From Microbulbifer harenosus (GTDB taxonomy: Bacteria > Pseudomonadota > Gammaproteobacteria > Pseudomonadales > Cellvibrionaceae): a stretch of 64,000 nucleotides of DNA. Each line of letters starts with the position of its first letter. Positions within the stretch are counted from its first letter, which is position 1. The notes below the pieces were generated by a model. It worked only from the letters and a program-made list of their open reading frames with translations. It had not been told where the DNA came from and ran no database searches. Shown one piece after another: positions 35,706-44,043 of the stretch. The position numbers and the translations under genes are program-made. The stretch lies in NCBI RefSeq assembly GCF_005771435.1, contig NZ_VANI01000013.1:62001-126000 (forward strand). Reading direction: 5' to 3'.

Positions 35706-36425
35706 ATGACTTTGGACAGTGGAAAGTCTGAACTGGTCTATCAAGGTCGCAAAGCACAGCGTGCCGATAGTCGCCAACGCCGCAAAGCCATCCTCGAAGC
35801 CACCCTCCGCCTGATTGTTAAAGAGGGGATCCGTGGAATACGTCATCGCGCGGTCGCCAAGGAGGCGGCGGTTCCTCTGGCCGCAACTACCTATTATTTC
35901 AAGGATCTGGACGACCTAATCAGTGATGCATTTACCTATTTTGTGGAACTGAATATTGACCAGACCCGGAGCCTGCAGGAAGAAAGTTTTGCCGCCGCCC
36001 GTCAGCTTTCTCCTGATCAACTGGCGTCTGTAAATGGCCGCCGCCAGCTGGTGCAGCAGCTGACACGTTTTGTGTTGTCACATATTCGCGCGCAGGCGGC
36101 CAATCGCGATCATCGTATTATCGAGCTGGCCTTCAAGAATGAAGCGTTGCGCAACGACGAGCTCACCCGCGCCGTGCGCATGGCCTACCAGGCAACGGAA
36201 GGCATGATTGTGGAGTTCTTCGAACTACTGCAGCTGGCCGATCCGGTAGCCGCTGCGCAAATTGTCCACGGCACTATTCTCAATCTTGAGTTTCAGGTTT
36301 TAAGCGGCGCCATCTCCATCGAATCACCGCTGCTTGAGCGCGCCATTGTCATGATGATCAGGGGCCTGATCCCCATCGGCGAAGAGGCGTCTGTGCCGAT
36401 GCGCCTGGAAAGTAAAACCGCCTAA
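35706..36425 (+). CDS. TetR/AcrR-family transcriptional regulator
   Basis: A 239-residue regulator. The helix-turn-helix lies at residues ~28-70 (RRKAILEATLRLIVKEGIRG then HRAVAKEAAVPLAATTYYFK), and the rest is the helical ligand-binding domain. AAGGA is upstream of the ATG. It precedes, on the opposite strand and across a pseudogene, the SO2930/SO2931-type operon. Regulation of that operon is possible, because a palindrome lies upstream of it at 39368, but this is only inferred. Ligand unknown. Confidence 0.88.
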   Translation: MTLDSGKSELVYQGRKAQRADSRQRRKAILEATLRLIVKEGIRGIRHRAVAKEAAVPLAATTYYFKDLDDLISDAFTYFVELNIDQTRSLQEESFAAARQLSPDQLASVNGRRQLVQQLTRFVLSHIRAQAANRDHRIIELAFKNEALRNDELTRAVRMAYQATEGMIVEFFELLQLADPVAAAQIVHGTILNLEFQVLSGAISIESPLLERAIVMMIRGLIPIGEEASVPMRLESKTA

Positions 36426-36475
36426 GCACTCTTCACGTCCGCATCTCATATTCGCATCTATCTCATTCCCTTTAA

Positions 36476-36789
36476 AAATATGCGGAAGAGTATGACTTCG
36501 ACTGGCGTCTGCTGTTAGCGCAGATATTCCAGGAGAGCACGTTCAACCCGAGGGCCAGATCCTGGCTATGCGCGCGGCAAGGAACCCTACGACTACGTGC
36601 GCAAGATCCACGCACGCTATCGAACCTATGTCGCGCTGTTGGAAGATTACGAACGAAGAAACTCAATCGAAACCGGACGTTTTCTGGATTTGCTGCATCC
36701 GGAATTCAACACAACAGGGCTGGCGAAACCTCAATCGGGGGAAATCGCGGCGGTCGAAGACCGCCGCCAAAGCCGGAAAGACGTTGCCG
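36476..36789 (+). pseudogene. Decayed lytic transglycosylase (MltF/SLT-like) fragment
   Basis: One frame reads KYAEEYDFDWRLLLAQIFQE then STFNPRA, the catalytic-Glu helix of SLT-type lytic transglycosylases such as MltF. Directly after it, in another frame, comes GYARGKEPYDYVRKIHARYR with TYVALLEDYERR, which looks like the C-terminal end of the same family. The ~100 residues that normally separate these parts are missing and the frame changes at the join, near 36563. There is no start and no N-terminal domain. I read it as an internally deleted, inactive remnant. Its end runs into the converging cytochrome gene. Confidence 0.65.
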
Positions 36790-37929
36790 TTAACCGGCTT
36801 TACAACTGCCCGGCATGGACGCTATCCATTGCTTGAGTAATTCCGCACCTTCTTTATGCGCCAGACTGCGTCCCAGCTCCGGCATCATGGCTCCGGGATC
36901 CGTGGATTCAACCCGGAAGTTGAGTATCGACGCCTCGGGGCTGCCTGGCACAATTGCAAACAGCCGGTCCCCGGACCCCGTACCTGCGGCTACTGGCGGT
37001 TTACACACCCCCAGCCGGCGCATGTCATGCTCGGCGCCGTATAACATCAAACCAGAGGTATCCGCTGCACCGCTGGGGTTGTGGCAGTGCCCGCAATTGA
37101 TATCGAGATACGAGCGCGCGCGCTCATCCAGTGAGGCGGCCACATCTTTGTAATCCACATTGCGCGGCACCGCGGCCAACTCCGGAAGCCCACTCAGATA
37201 TCCCATCTGCTGCCAGTACAGCAGCTGGTTTTCAGTGCCGTCCTGATACGCATAGTCCTTGTTCAGATGCCGCGCCCGGGGGCCAATTGGCCTGATAGCC
37301 TTTTGCGTGTGGTTGTCCGCGTGGCATCCGGCACACTGATTCGCGTCTGGTACTACATAGGTAAAACGTTCACTGCTGCCATCCGCACTCACCAGCTGCA
37401 AACGCTTGGCGTCTCCGGCAATTTCCAGTACTGCATCTGTCTGGGCTTCGTTCCATACATAGGGCAGAGCCTGCCAACCGTCCACGCGCTTTACCAACAG
37501 GCGGGTTTCAATCAGTTTTACCTTCTTAAGGTTCAACCCGCTGCCGGCAAAGTCCGCGGAATAGTCGTCTGTGTTCAGCACGCTACCATCTGTGGCCAGT
37601 GGATAGTAAAACGTTTTACTGATGACGGTGCCTACGGGATAGTCAAAATCGTCTTCTCCGTAAACTGCATTGGCGCCCTCTGGCATCCACACTGTTCGCA
37701 GTTTGTGCGCGTAATCAGTGAACAACGCGGTGTTGAGATCGTACGGTGTGACCCGCTCGTTGAGTACCAGCTTGCCGTCGATGGCCTCGACCACGTGCCA
37801 GTCGCTCAGATTGTCCGGAACGGCACTGTGCTCATGTATGGTGACTGCCTCGCGGGGGGCATCGCACCCCGCGAGTGTCAGGGCCAACACCGCAGCCCCC
37901 AGCCATCGGGGAAACAGCAGTTTACGCAT
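36790..37929 (-). CDS. SO2930-type diheme c-type cytochrome lipoprotein
   Basis: A 379-residue exported lipoprotein (signal peptide with lipobox LTLAGC at residues ~17-22). It has two c-type haem motifs, CAGCH near residue 200 and CGHCH near 280, matching the SO2930 family of diheme proteins. Sequences such as TPYDLNTALFTDYAHKLRTV and MMPELGRS are typical of that group. Its ATG overlaps the end of the upstream beta-helix gene by eight bases, so the two are translated together; this pair is conserved in Shewanella and relatives. It probably acts as a periplasmic or outer-membrane electron carrier or oxidase; the substrate is not known. Confidence 0.87.
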   Translation of the reverse strand: MRKLLFPRWLGAAVLALTLAGCDAPREAVTIHEHSAVPDNLSDWHVVEAIDGKLVLNERVTPYDLNTALFTDYAHKLRTVWMPEGANAVYGEDDFDYPVGTVISKTFYYPLATDGSVLNTDDYSADFAGSGLNLKKVKLIETRLLVKRVDGWQALPYVWNEAQTDAVLEIAGDAKRLQLVSADGSSERFTYVVPDANQCAGCHADNHTQKAIRPIGPRARHLNKDYAYQDGTENQLLYWQQMGYLSGLPELAAVPRNVDYKDVAASLDERARSYLDINCGHCHNPSGAADTSGLMLYGAEHDMRRLGVCKPPVAAGTGSGDRLFAIVPGSPEASILNFRVESTDPGAMMPELGRSLAHKEGAELLKQWIASMPGSCKAG

Positions 37930-39229
37930 CGGTAACCTCAGTGGCAGCGTGTTGCTCTTCCTGAGGTTTTTCCTGCTTGTTGTCGAAATCGAGCACGATC
38001 TGCGGCAGCTTTTTCAAACGGCATTGGTGCGCGGTGATATCGGTGGTGATGTTCTTGTAGTCGTTCAGGATATCGACATTAATAATGCCGACGCCTTCAT
38101 TTTCGATACACAGTTTTAGTTCGTCAGGCAGTTTTCCATCGACCATTTTCTTACTGTCGATGGCACCGTCCCACATCACATCAGGCAGACTGCCGGTGAG
38201 ACCAAACTTGGCAATTTTCAGCGCCTTCAATTCCATGTGATCGGGAGAGGTACCGCCGCCGCTGAAGGCATTGTTGTAGATATAGATACCTTCGGGATAG
38301 GGATCGAAGTCCTGCTGAGTGGACTTGTCGCTGTAGTAGCCGGCAGCGAAGTAACTGCTGACAATGACGTTGGCGGTGTCGTTATCGGAAATTTCGTTGT
38401 TGAAGATTTCCACATAGTCATTGGAATTGATGACCACCCCGGAACCCGCAGGCACCGCGGCCACCGGTGTGCCCTCATGACCGAAGTTCTCGGTATTGTT
38501 TTTGTAGATCTTATTGTTGTACACCCGGGTGCTGTGGCCCGGTTGTGGCAGGTTCGGCATGTTGAAGACCAGGATACCGCCGGTGTTGTTGGTGGCGATA
38601 TTGTCGTATACGTCGGCGCCGATGGTATTTTCGATCTCGATACCCGCCACGTTGAACTCGGCGCGATTGTTGCGCACGATCACATTGCGGGACTGCCCCA
38701 CATAGATCCCGGCGTCCGATGCGCCGATGGCGACATTGCCTTCCAGCAGGGTGTTTTCTGTCTGTACTGGGTAGATGCCATAGGCGCCATTCTCGGTCGC
38801 TGGGCCGTTGGTCCACTCCACACGGATATTGCGGATGATGATATTCCGGCCCTCGTTCACCTTCAGCGCATCGCCAATGGTGTCTTCGATGGCCAGGTCC
38901 TCAAGGGTGAAGTCGCTGGCGTTGACCAGCAGGCCTTCAGCGCCCTGAATCTGGTCCTTGAAGGACAGAATAGTCTTGTCCATACCCGCGCCGCGAATGG
39001 TCACTCCGTCCACATTCAGAGACAGGCTGCGATTCAGCTGGTAGTGGCCCTCCGGAATTTCGATGACGTCGCCGGGCTGTGCCTGGATCAACTGCTTGAG
39101 CAGTTGCTTCTGGAAATCCCCGGAGGTCGCGGACGTATCCTGCCCCCCGCTGCTGCGGCCACTGTCCTGTGTACAGGCCGCCGCCAGTGCCGCCATTAAC
39201 GCAACACCCAATTTGACTGGTGCTTTCAT
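37922..39229 (-). CDS. SO2931-type parallel beta-helix lipoprotein
   Basis: About 435 residues from ATG 39229, preceded by GGGAGAA; the open frame continues upstream, but this start gives a lipoprotein signal (MKAPVKLGVALMAALAAACT). The mature protein is built of right-handed beta-helix rungs rich in Asn and Ile/Val (for example NTLLEGNVAIGASDAGIYVG and NVIVRNNRAEFNVAGIEIEN), the architecture of polysaccharide-binding or -cleaving proteins. It is the first gene of the operon with the diheme cytochrome. The 340 bases upstream carry a palindrome that could be an operator. Confidence 0.87.
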   Translation of the reverse strand: MKAPVKLGVALMAALAAACTQDSGRSSGGQDTSATSGDFQKQLLKQLIQAQPGDVIEIPEGHYQLNRSLSLNVDGVTIRGAGMDKTILSFKDQIQGAEGLLVNASDFTLEDLAIEDTIGDALKVNEGRNIIIRNIRVEWTNGPATENGAYGIYPVQTENTLLEGNVAIGASDAGIYVGQSRNVIVRNNRAEFNVAGIEIENTIGADVYDNIATNNTGGILVFNMPNLPQPGHSTRVYNNKIYKNNTENFGHEGTPVAAVPAGSGVVINSNDYVEIFNNEISDNDTANVIVSSYFAAGYYSDKSTQQDFDPYPEGIYIYNNAFSGGGTSPDHMELKALKIAKFGLTGSLPDVMWDGAIDSKKMVDGKLPDELKLCIENEGVGIINVDILNDYKNITTDITAHQCRLKKLPQIVLDFDNKQEKPQEEQHAATEVTDA

Positions 39230-39367
39230 GGATTCTCCCGCTTTCCTTATCTGAATGTTTTTAGAGTTATGTGTCAGCTCTCCCGGTTCGGACCAACCCG
39301 GGATTGATAGCGCAACCGCAGCCGGACAGACGCTGAGCAGAGCGTCAATTTGTGACCAATTAAGCGC

Positions 39368-39391
39368 CATTCGTATTATCTGGTACGAATG
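39368..39391. promoter_or_regulatory. Palindrome upstream of the SO2931/SO2930 operon, candidate operator
   Basis: CATTCGTA at 39368-39375 and TACGAATG at 39384-39391 are perfect inverted arms around an 8-base centre. An overlapping smaller palindrome, GGTACGAATGTACC, lies at 39382-39395. It is 140 bases before the operon's first ATG. A TetR-type regulator is encoded just beyond the operon's far end. Binding is not shown. Confidence 0.45.
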
Positions 39392-39567
39392 TACCAATTT
39401 TGAGGCGCAAGAAATGGCGACTGCCGTTGGCCGGATAGTATCCAATGGCCGGTAAGGCGGCAACCGCTAAAACGGAACCCTGTCTCGTTTTAACCAGTCC
39501 ACCCCAGCATCCAGGCACGACCGTATCCAGACACCGCCACAGAAGACATACCCCCGCGCGAGTACCG

Positions 39568-39608
39568 GTAAATAAAAACCCGCGCAGAGTCGTGCTCCGC
39601 GCGGGTTT
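39568..39608 (-). terminator. Intrinsic terminator of the Yip1 gene
   Basis: AAACCCGCGC at 39576-39585 pairs with GCGCGGGTTT at 39599-39608; read on the minus strand it is followed by TTTTTATTT. It lies 43 bases after the stop of the Yip1-family gene. Confidence 0.85.
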
Positions 39609-39650
39609 GATATTTGTAGCGCCGGGCCGCTGGGCCCAAACGCCAACCGC

Positions 39651-40253
39651 TCAGTGCTGAAACACCGGTGCCGCCACAAAGCTCCAGAACAGCACGGTAG
39701 ATACCATCACCACCACCGCCATCACCAGACACACGGTGACCACCGCGCTGGCAAAAAGGAAGCCTCGCTCCTCGGAAACATTCAACACAATGGGAATACC
39801 CACATACAGCAGGTAAACAGCGTAGGCGACTGCCAGCGTTGCCAGCAGGATGTCCAGCCACAGAATCGGGTAGAGGCCGGCGGCGCCAGCAACGAAGATC
39901 GGCGTTGCGGTAAATCCGGCGATGACCATGCCCTTCATCGGGTGGGTTTTGGCTCCGTAGGTTTTCGCCATCCAGTGAATAAAGTAACCCACGGCGATCA
40001 CCGCCAAAATCATGGTGACGTAGAACACCGCTACCAGGGAGAGTGCGCTGTTGCTCGTCAGGGTGCGCACCTGTCCGCCGCGGCCGATATTCCAGCCGAT
40101 TTCGGTGGTGCCGAAGTACCAGCAGAGCGCCGGCAACAGTGCCAGTACAATAACGTAGGGGATCTGACGGTTAAGCCCTTTTTCTGACAATCCGGCAATT
40201 TCCTGCCATTGCCTGCGAGGTTGCACCATCAGGCCGTAGAGATGATTCAGCAT
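39651..40253 (-). CDS. Yip1-family inner-membrane protein
   Basis: A 200-residue protein with five hydrophobic spans and the Yip1-type start MLNHLYGLMVQPRRQWQEIA. ATG 40253 is preferred because GAGGAG lies seven bases upstream; ATG 40259 is almost on top of that site. Bacterial Yip1 proteins are membrane proteins of mostly unknown role. It is transcribed alone: a terminator follows, and the ~490 bases upstream contain no gene other than the terminator of ilvE. Confidence 0.82.
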   Translation of the reverse strand: MLNHLYGLMVQPRRQWQEIAGLSEKGLNRQIPYVIVLALLPALCWYFGTTEIGWNIGRGGQVRTLTSNSALSLVAVFYVTMILAVIAVGYFIHWMAKTYGAKTHPMKGMVIAGFTATPIFVAGAAGLYPILWLDILLATLAVAYAVYLLYVGIPIVLNVSEERGFLFASAVVTVCLVMAVVVMVSTVLFWSFVAAPVFQH

Positions 40254-40585
40254 TCCCATTCTCCTCACTCGCGAGGAACCGCACGGCTTGCCGCCGCGGG
40301 GGAGAGCCTTTTCTTTCAGGGAGCCACCGTCTTAACCCGACTCCGTGTCTCAAATTGATCTGGATACTACTTGTCAAAGTGAGGGATACCGCCAAAGGCC
40401 ATTCCCAGAGTTCCAGCTTCTTGTTTTTGAGCGCTTTCAAACGCTTGCTTACCGTTTTCCGCGCGAAATTACGCGGCGACCAGCCCGGAACAGATTCATA
40501 TCAACTGAGTGTCAGTTGGCTGCGCCCCGGACTCAACAAAGTTGTAACACCCTGGTCATGCAAGTCAACGCGTGCGGTGCGAAAG

Positions 40586-40630
40586 ATAAAAATAAAAATG
40601 CGGTCGTTTCTCCTGGAAACAACCGCATTT
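40586..40630 (-). terminator. Intrinsic terminator of ilvE
   Basis: AAATGCGGT at 40596-40604 pairs with ACCGCATTT at 40622-40630, with an inner GTTTC/GGAAAC pairing. On the minus strand the hairpin is followed by a T-rich run (TTTTTATTTTTA). Confidence 0.85.
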
Positions 40631-40743
40631 CAAAGAGTGCTACCTAATCACTCGACCGATATCCAGTGTCATGATTATTCGCGCGGGAGTGAAAAAACGC
40701 GCCGTAATTGCTTGTGCAAAAACAGAAAATGCGCAAAACGACG

Positions 40744-41811
40744 TCAGAGACTCGCCACCTGCACCAAATGCATCCAACCGAAGCGGTCCTCCGCCCGGCC
40801 CTCCTGAATGTCCAGCAACGCGGTCCGCAGCTGCATTGCAACCGGCCCGGGCGCCTGTGCCAACCGGTACCGTTGCTCGCCATCACCCAATTCACTAATG
40901 GGGCTGACAATCGCGGCGGTACCGCAGGCGAACGCTTCGGTACAGGTACCGGACGCTACCAGCTGCAGTAGATCGTCGATATCGATCGCCCGCTCGTGCA
41001 CCTCAAGCCCCGCATCGCGCGCCAAGGTCAGCAGGGACTCGCGGGTAACCCCCTCGAGAATTGACCCGTTTAATGCCGGGGTGTGCAGCGCGCCGTCCAT
41101 CACCGCAAAAAAATTCATGCCGGAAAGCTCGTCCACTGTGTGGCGGTTGCCCGGGTTGAGCCACAGCGACTGGTCGTAACCGCGTGCCTTGAGCCGGGAA
41201 ATACTCTGCAGAGACGCGGCGTAATTGCCCCCTACTTTGGCATCTCCGGTGCCGCCAACCGCGGCGCGGCTGTCTTCACGCTCCACCCACAGGCGCATAT
41301 TGCCGGGATGGTAGGCCTCCGACGGGCTCGCAATCACGTAAAACTCGTAAGCGCGGCTCGCAGTAACTGAAAGGTCCGGCTGGGTGCCCATAAGGAAGGG
41401 ACGCACATACAGGGATTCACCACTGTTGCCGGGCACCAGGCCGGCGCAGTGCGCAACGACCACGTTCACCGCGTCCATAAACAAAGACTCTGGTACCGGC
41501 GGCATGCACAAGCGCTGCGCGGAGTGCGCCATGCGTGCCGCATTGCGCTCCGGGCGGAACAGGCCAATACCCTCATCACCATAACGATAGGCTTTCAACC
41601 CCTCGAAACAGGATTGGGCGTAGTGCAGAACCTTGGCCGCCGGGTCTAGCGCCAGCGGACCATAGGGCAGCAGCTCGCCATCACTCCAGCGCCCGTCCTG
41701 AAAGCGGGCACGGAACATGACCGGGGCCATCACGGTACCGAAACCCAGTCTCTCCGGCATTTCGAATCCCCGCAGACTGGCGATAGCTTCCGGTTGTATT
41801 TTTATGCTCAC
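40744..41811 (-). CDS. ilvE: Branched-chain amino acid aminotransferase
   Basis: A 355-residue PLP-dependent class IV aminotransferase of the longer (eukaryote-like) BCAT type. The PLP-binding Lys is in GGTGDAKVGGNYAASL near residue 205. Other motifs are YAQSCFEGLKAYR near 70 and the phosphate-binding GTAAIVSPI near 320. It carries out the last step of Leu, Ile and Val synthesis or the first of their breakdown. I chose GTG 41811, with GGGAGAG upstream, because residues before it look non-coding. A good terminator follows. It is divergent from the large envelope cluster. Confidence 0.93.
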   Translation of the reverse strand: MSIKIQPEAIASLRGFEMPERLGFGTVMAPVMFRARFQDGRWSDGELLPYGPLALDPAAKVLHYAQSCFEGLKAYRYGDEGIGLFRPERNAARMAHSAQRLCMPPVPESLFMDAVNVVVAHCAGLVPGNSGESLYVRPFLMGTQPDLSVTASRAYEFYVIASPSEAYHPGNMRLWVEREDSRAAVGGTGDAKVGGNYAASLQSISRLKARGYDQSLWLNPGNRHTVDELSGMNFFAVMDGALHTPALNGSILEGVTRESLLTLARDAGLEVHERAIDIDDLLQLVASGTCTEAFACGTAAIVSPISELGDGEQRYRLAQAPGPVAMQLRTALLDIQEGRAEDRFGWMHLVQVASL

Positions 41812-42545
41812 AAAGCTCTCCCACTGAAGATTGCACAGTTTCGCTTTAACGCGTGAATTATGCCCCCAAACCGCAGCCAGTCCAAACACAACAACCACAA
41901 ACATTGGCCTATGCGCAACAATATCGAACAATTCAGCATCATAATAGGATGAATCACACCCACATGGCGCGACGGGCACCCGTTGCGCCCACCACGCCCC
42001 CAAACCACAAACTAGACCGGGTAGCGCAACAGCGCGCCCTCGGCCGTCGGGGTTTGCATCCCGGCAGAAATTATTGGCACCGGGTTTTGTGAAAATGCCC
42101 GTTATCCATTCTCACGACTGCCAGACTCAGTGGGCTCTGGGCAGGTTGCATCCTGTCATTCAGTACGGGTATTTCCACACAATCGCGCACTGGCGCCCCA
42201 CCCTACGCGGGGAAGTAAAGCGCGAAAATTCGTTGGCTATACTCAGAAATACATGGGCGGTGCTCGCCAAATGCAAGAGAAACCAGCGCCAGGTTGCAGA
42301 ATGTGTAGCCTGATACGTTTCCCCGGCACCAAAGCCCAGCGTCGAAATCGACAACACACCGGGAAACCGGCAGGAACGTGAACGAACCACACTTCAGGGA
42401 GAGAAGTTCCGCGCAACCGGAGTTGCCACAGGCGCTTTTGCGTCTGCAACAGCCACCGGACTGACCGCGGAATTCGCGCTCATCGCGTATCCGCGCAGTG
42501 GATAGCGGCGGGCCTTGCACAACATGGAATGGAAGTGGTTCAACC
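41812..42545. other. Intergenic region between ilvE and the envelope cluster
   Basis: About 730 bases. Short open frames exist on both strands, but none has a ribosome site together with protein-like composition. Divergent promoters for ilvE and for the thirteen-gene cluster must lie here; I cannot place them with confidence. Confidence 0.45.
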
Positions 42546-43853
42546 GTGACACAGACAGATACCAGCAACGCAATTGCTATCGGCTTGATGTTTACAGCCT
42601 CAGCTCTGCTGTGTGGCCCTGTCGCGGCGGAAGAAGTATCCGCGCTCGACTCAGCCCTAGACAATGCCAAGGCTCCCCCGGCGGCTTACATAGAAGCGGC
42701 CTCCAAACCACTGGAAAAACCCAAACGGCAGCTGCGTCCGTCGAAAGCAGCCGATGATTACCGCGATCGGATTGAGGAAATGGAAGCCGAGTACGGTGCC
42801 TATGGCGCCGGTATTGATGAGCAGCTCATTGGTTTGGGCAACGCTCTGCAACGCATGGGTTCGCACGAGGAAGCCATTGCCCAGTTCCGCCGCGCCATGC
42901 TGATCAACCGCGTGAATGAAGGGCTCTACTCCCTGAATCAGGTGCCGATGATCGAGCGCATGATCGAAAGCCAGATCGCACTGAACCAATGGGAAGATGC
43001 CAACGACAACCAGGAATACCTGTTCTGGCTGCATGCAAAAAATTACGGGGAAAAAGATCCGCGCATGCTGCCAATTATCAATACGCTGAGCAACTGGCAT
43101 CTGCAGGCTTACATCGATGAAAAAGGCACGACGCTGTTCGAGCACCTGATCAATGCCACCAATCTCTATGCGTTGGCGGTGGATATCATTTCTCAGAACT
43201 TCGGCGCCAATGATCTGCGTCTAGTGGAAGCCCTGCGCGGTCTCAAAGCCACAAATTATTACCTCGCTACTTACAACGGCGAGCCGCAGGAAGCGGTGGT
43301 GATTAACACCAGTTTTGGCGGCGGTGATCTCAGCCCGGACCGCCGCGCAAAGCTGGACCACTACCGGATGAACAGTTTCAGTTCCGGTAAAACGGCGATC
43401 ACCAAGATCATGGATGTGTACCAGAAAAACCCCGCGTCACCGCCGGCGGCTTCCGCCAAGGCCAAGGTCGAACTGGGTGACTGGTACATGATGTTCAACA
43501 AATGGCACTCCGCCCGGGAAACCTATGGCGAAGCCTATCAGGCGCTGTGGGACAACGGCGCCACCAACCGGGAAATCGAGGAAATTTTCGGGCGGCCTGC
43601 CGCTCTGCCGGCCCTGCCATTTCTCGAAGAAGATCGCGAGGCGCTGGCAAATTCCTATGTGACGGTTTCCTACGATGTAACCGCCTTCGGCAAGGCGCGC
43701 AATATCCGCATCATCAGTGCCAGACCGGAAGACAAGGTCAGTATTCGTTCGCGGGTGCGCAATGTATTGCAAAAAGCAAAATTCCGCCCGCGGTTTGAAA
43801 ATGGTGAGCCGGTAGAAACCACCGGCATTGTGCAAAAGTTTGTCTTTGAATGA
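42546..43853 (+). CDS. Periplasmic TPR protein with TonB-C-terminal-like domain (cluster gene 1)
   Basis: About 435 residues from GTG 42546. The N-terminus looks like a signal peptide (IAIGLMFTASALLCGPVAAE). TPR-like helices follow, clearest near residues 85-130 (LGNALQRMGSHEEAIAQFRR). The last ~85 residues match the TonB C-terminal fold used by energy-transducer-like proteins (YVTVSYDVTAFGKARNIRII ... RNVLQKAKFRPRFENGEPVE). It lacks the Pro-rich spanning region and cytoplasmic start of true TonB, so it is probably fully periplasmic and uses this fold for docking. It is the first gene of the cluster, 190 bases before the poly-Ser lipoprotein gene. Confidence 0.75.
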   Translation: MTQTDTSNAIAIGLMFTASALLCGPVAAEEVSALDSALDNAKAPPAAYIEAASKPLEKPKRQLRPSKAADDYRDRIEEMEAEYGAYGAGIDEQLIGLGNALQRMGSHEEAIAQFRRAMLINRVNEGLYSLNQVPMIERMIESQIALNQWEDANDNQEYLFWLHAKNYGEKDPRMLPIINTLSNWHLQAYIDEKGTTLFEHLINATNLYALAVDIISQNFGANDLRLVEALRGLKATNYYLATYNGEPQEAVVINTSFGGGDLSPDRRAKLDHYRMNSFSSGKTAITKIMDVYQKNPASPPAASAKAKVELGDWYMMFNKWHSARETYGEAYQALWDNGATNREIEEIFGRPAALPALPFLEEDREALANSYVTVSYDVTAFGKARNIRIISARPEDKVSIRSRVRNVLQKAKFRPRFENGEPVETTGIVQKFVFE

Positions 43854-44043
43854 AGAAAGCGTGTTCGACTGATGTAGCGAATTTGGTTTGAGTCTGACGA
43901 GAGCCCTGATAAGGCTTGCGGAAAAACTGGCAGCAATTGGCTTCTGCCGGAAAAACCTCGAAAGACAAAAACTGTCGAACAAATAACAGGAAACGGGCCG
44001 CTGCGATTCCGCCGCGGCCCGTGAACGCATCAGGAGATGACCC

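Noticed and set aside
42203..42670. 155-codon minus-strand frame between ilvE and the cluster
   Set aside because: It overlaps the start of the TonB-C-terminal-like gene, and its translation is Cys/Ser/Arg-rich without family features.
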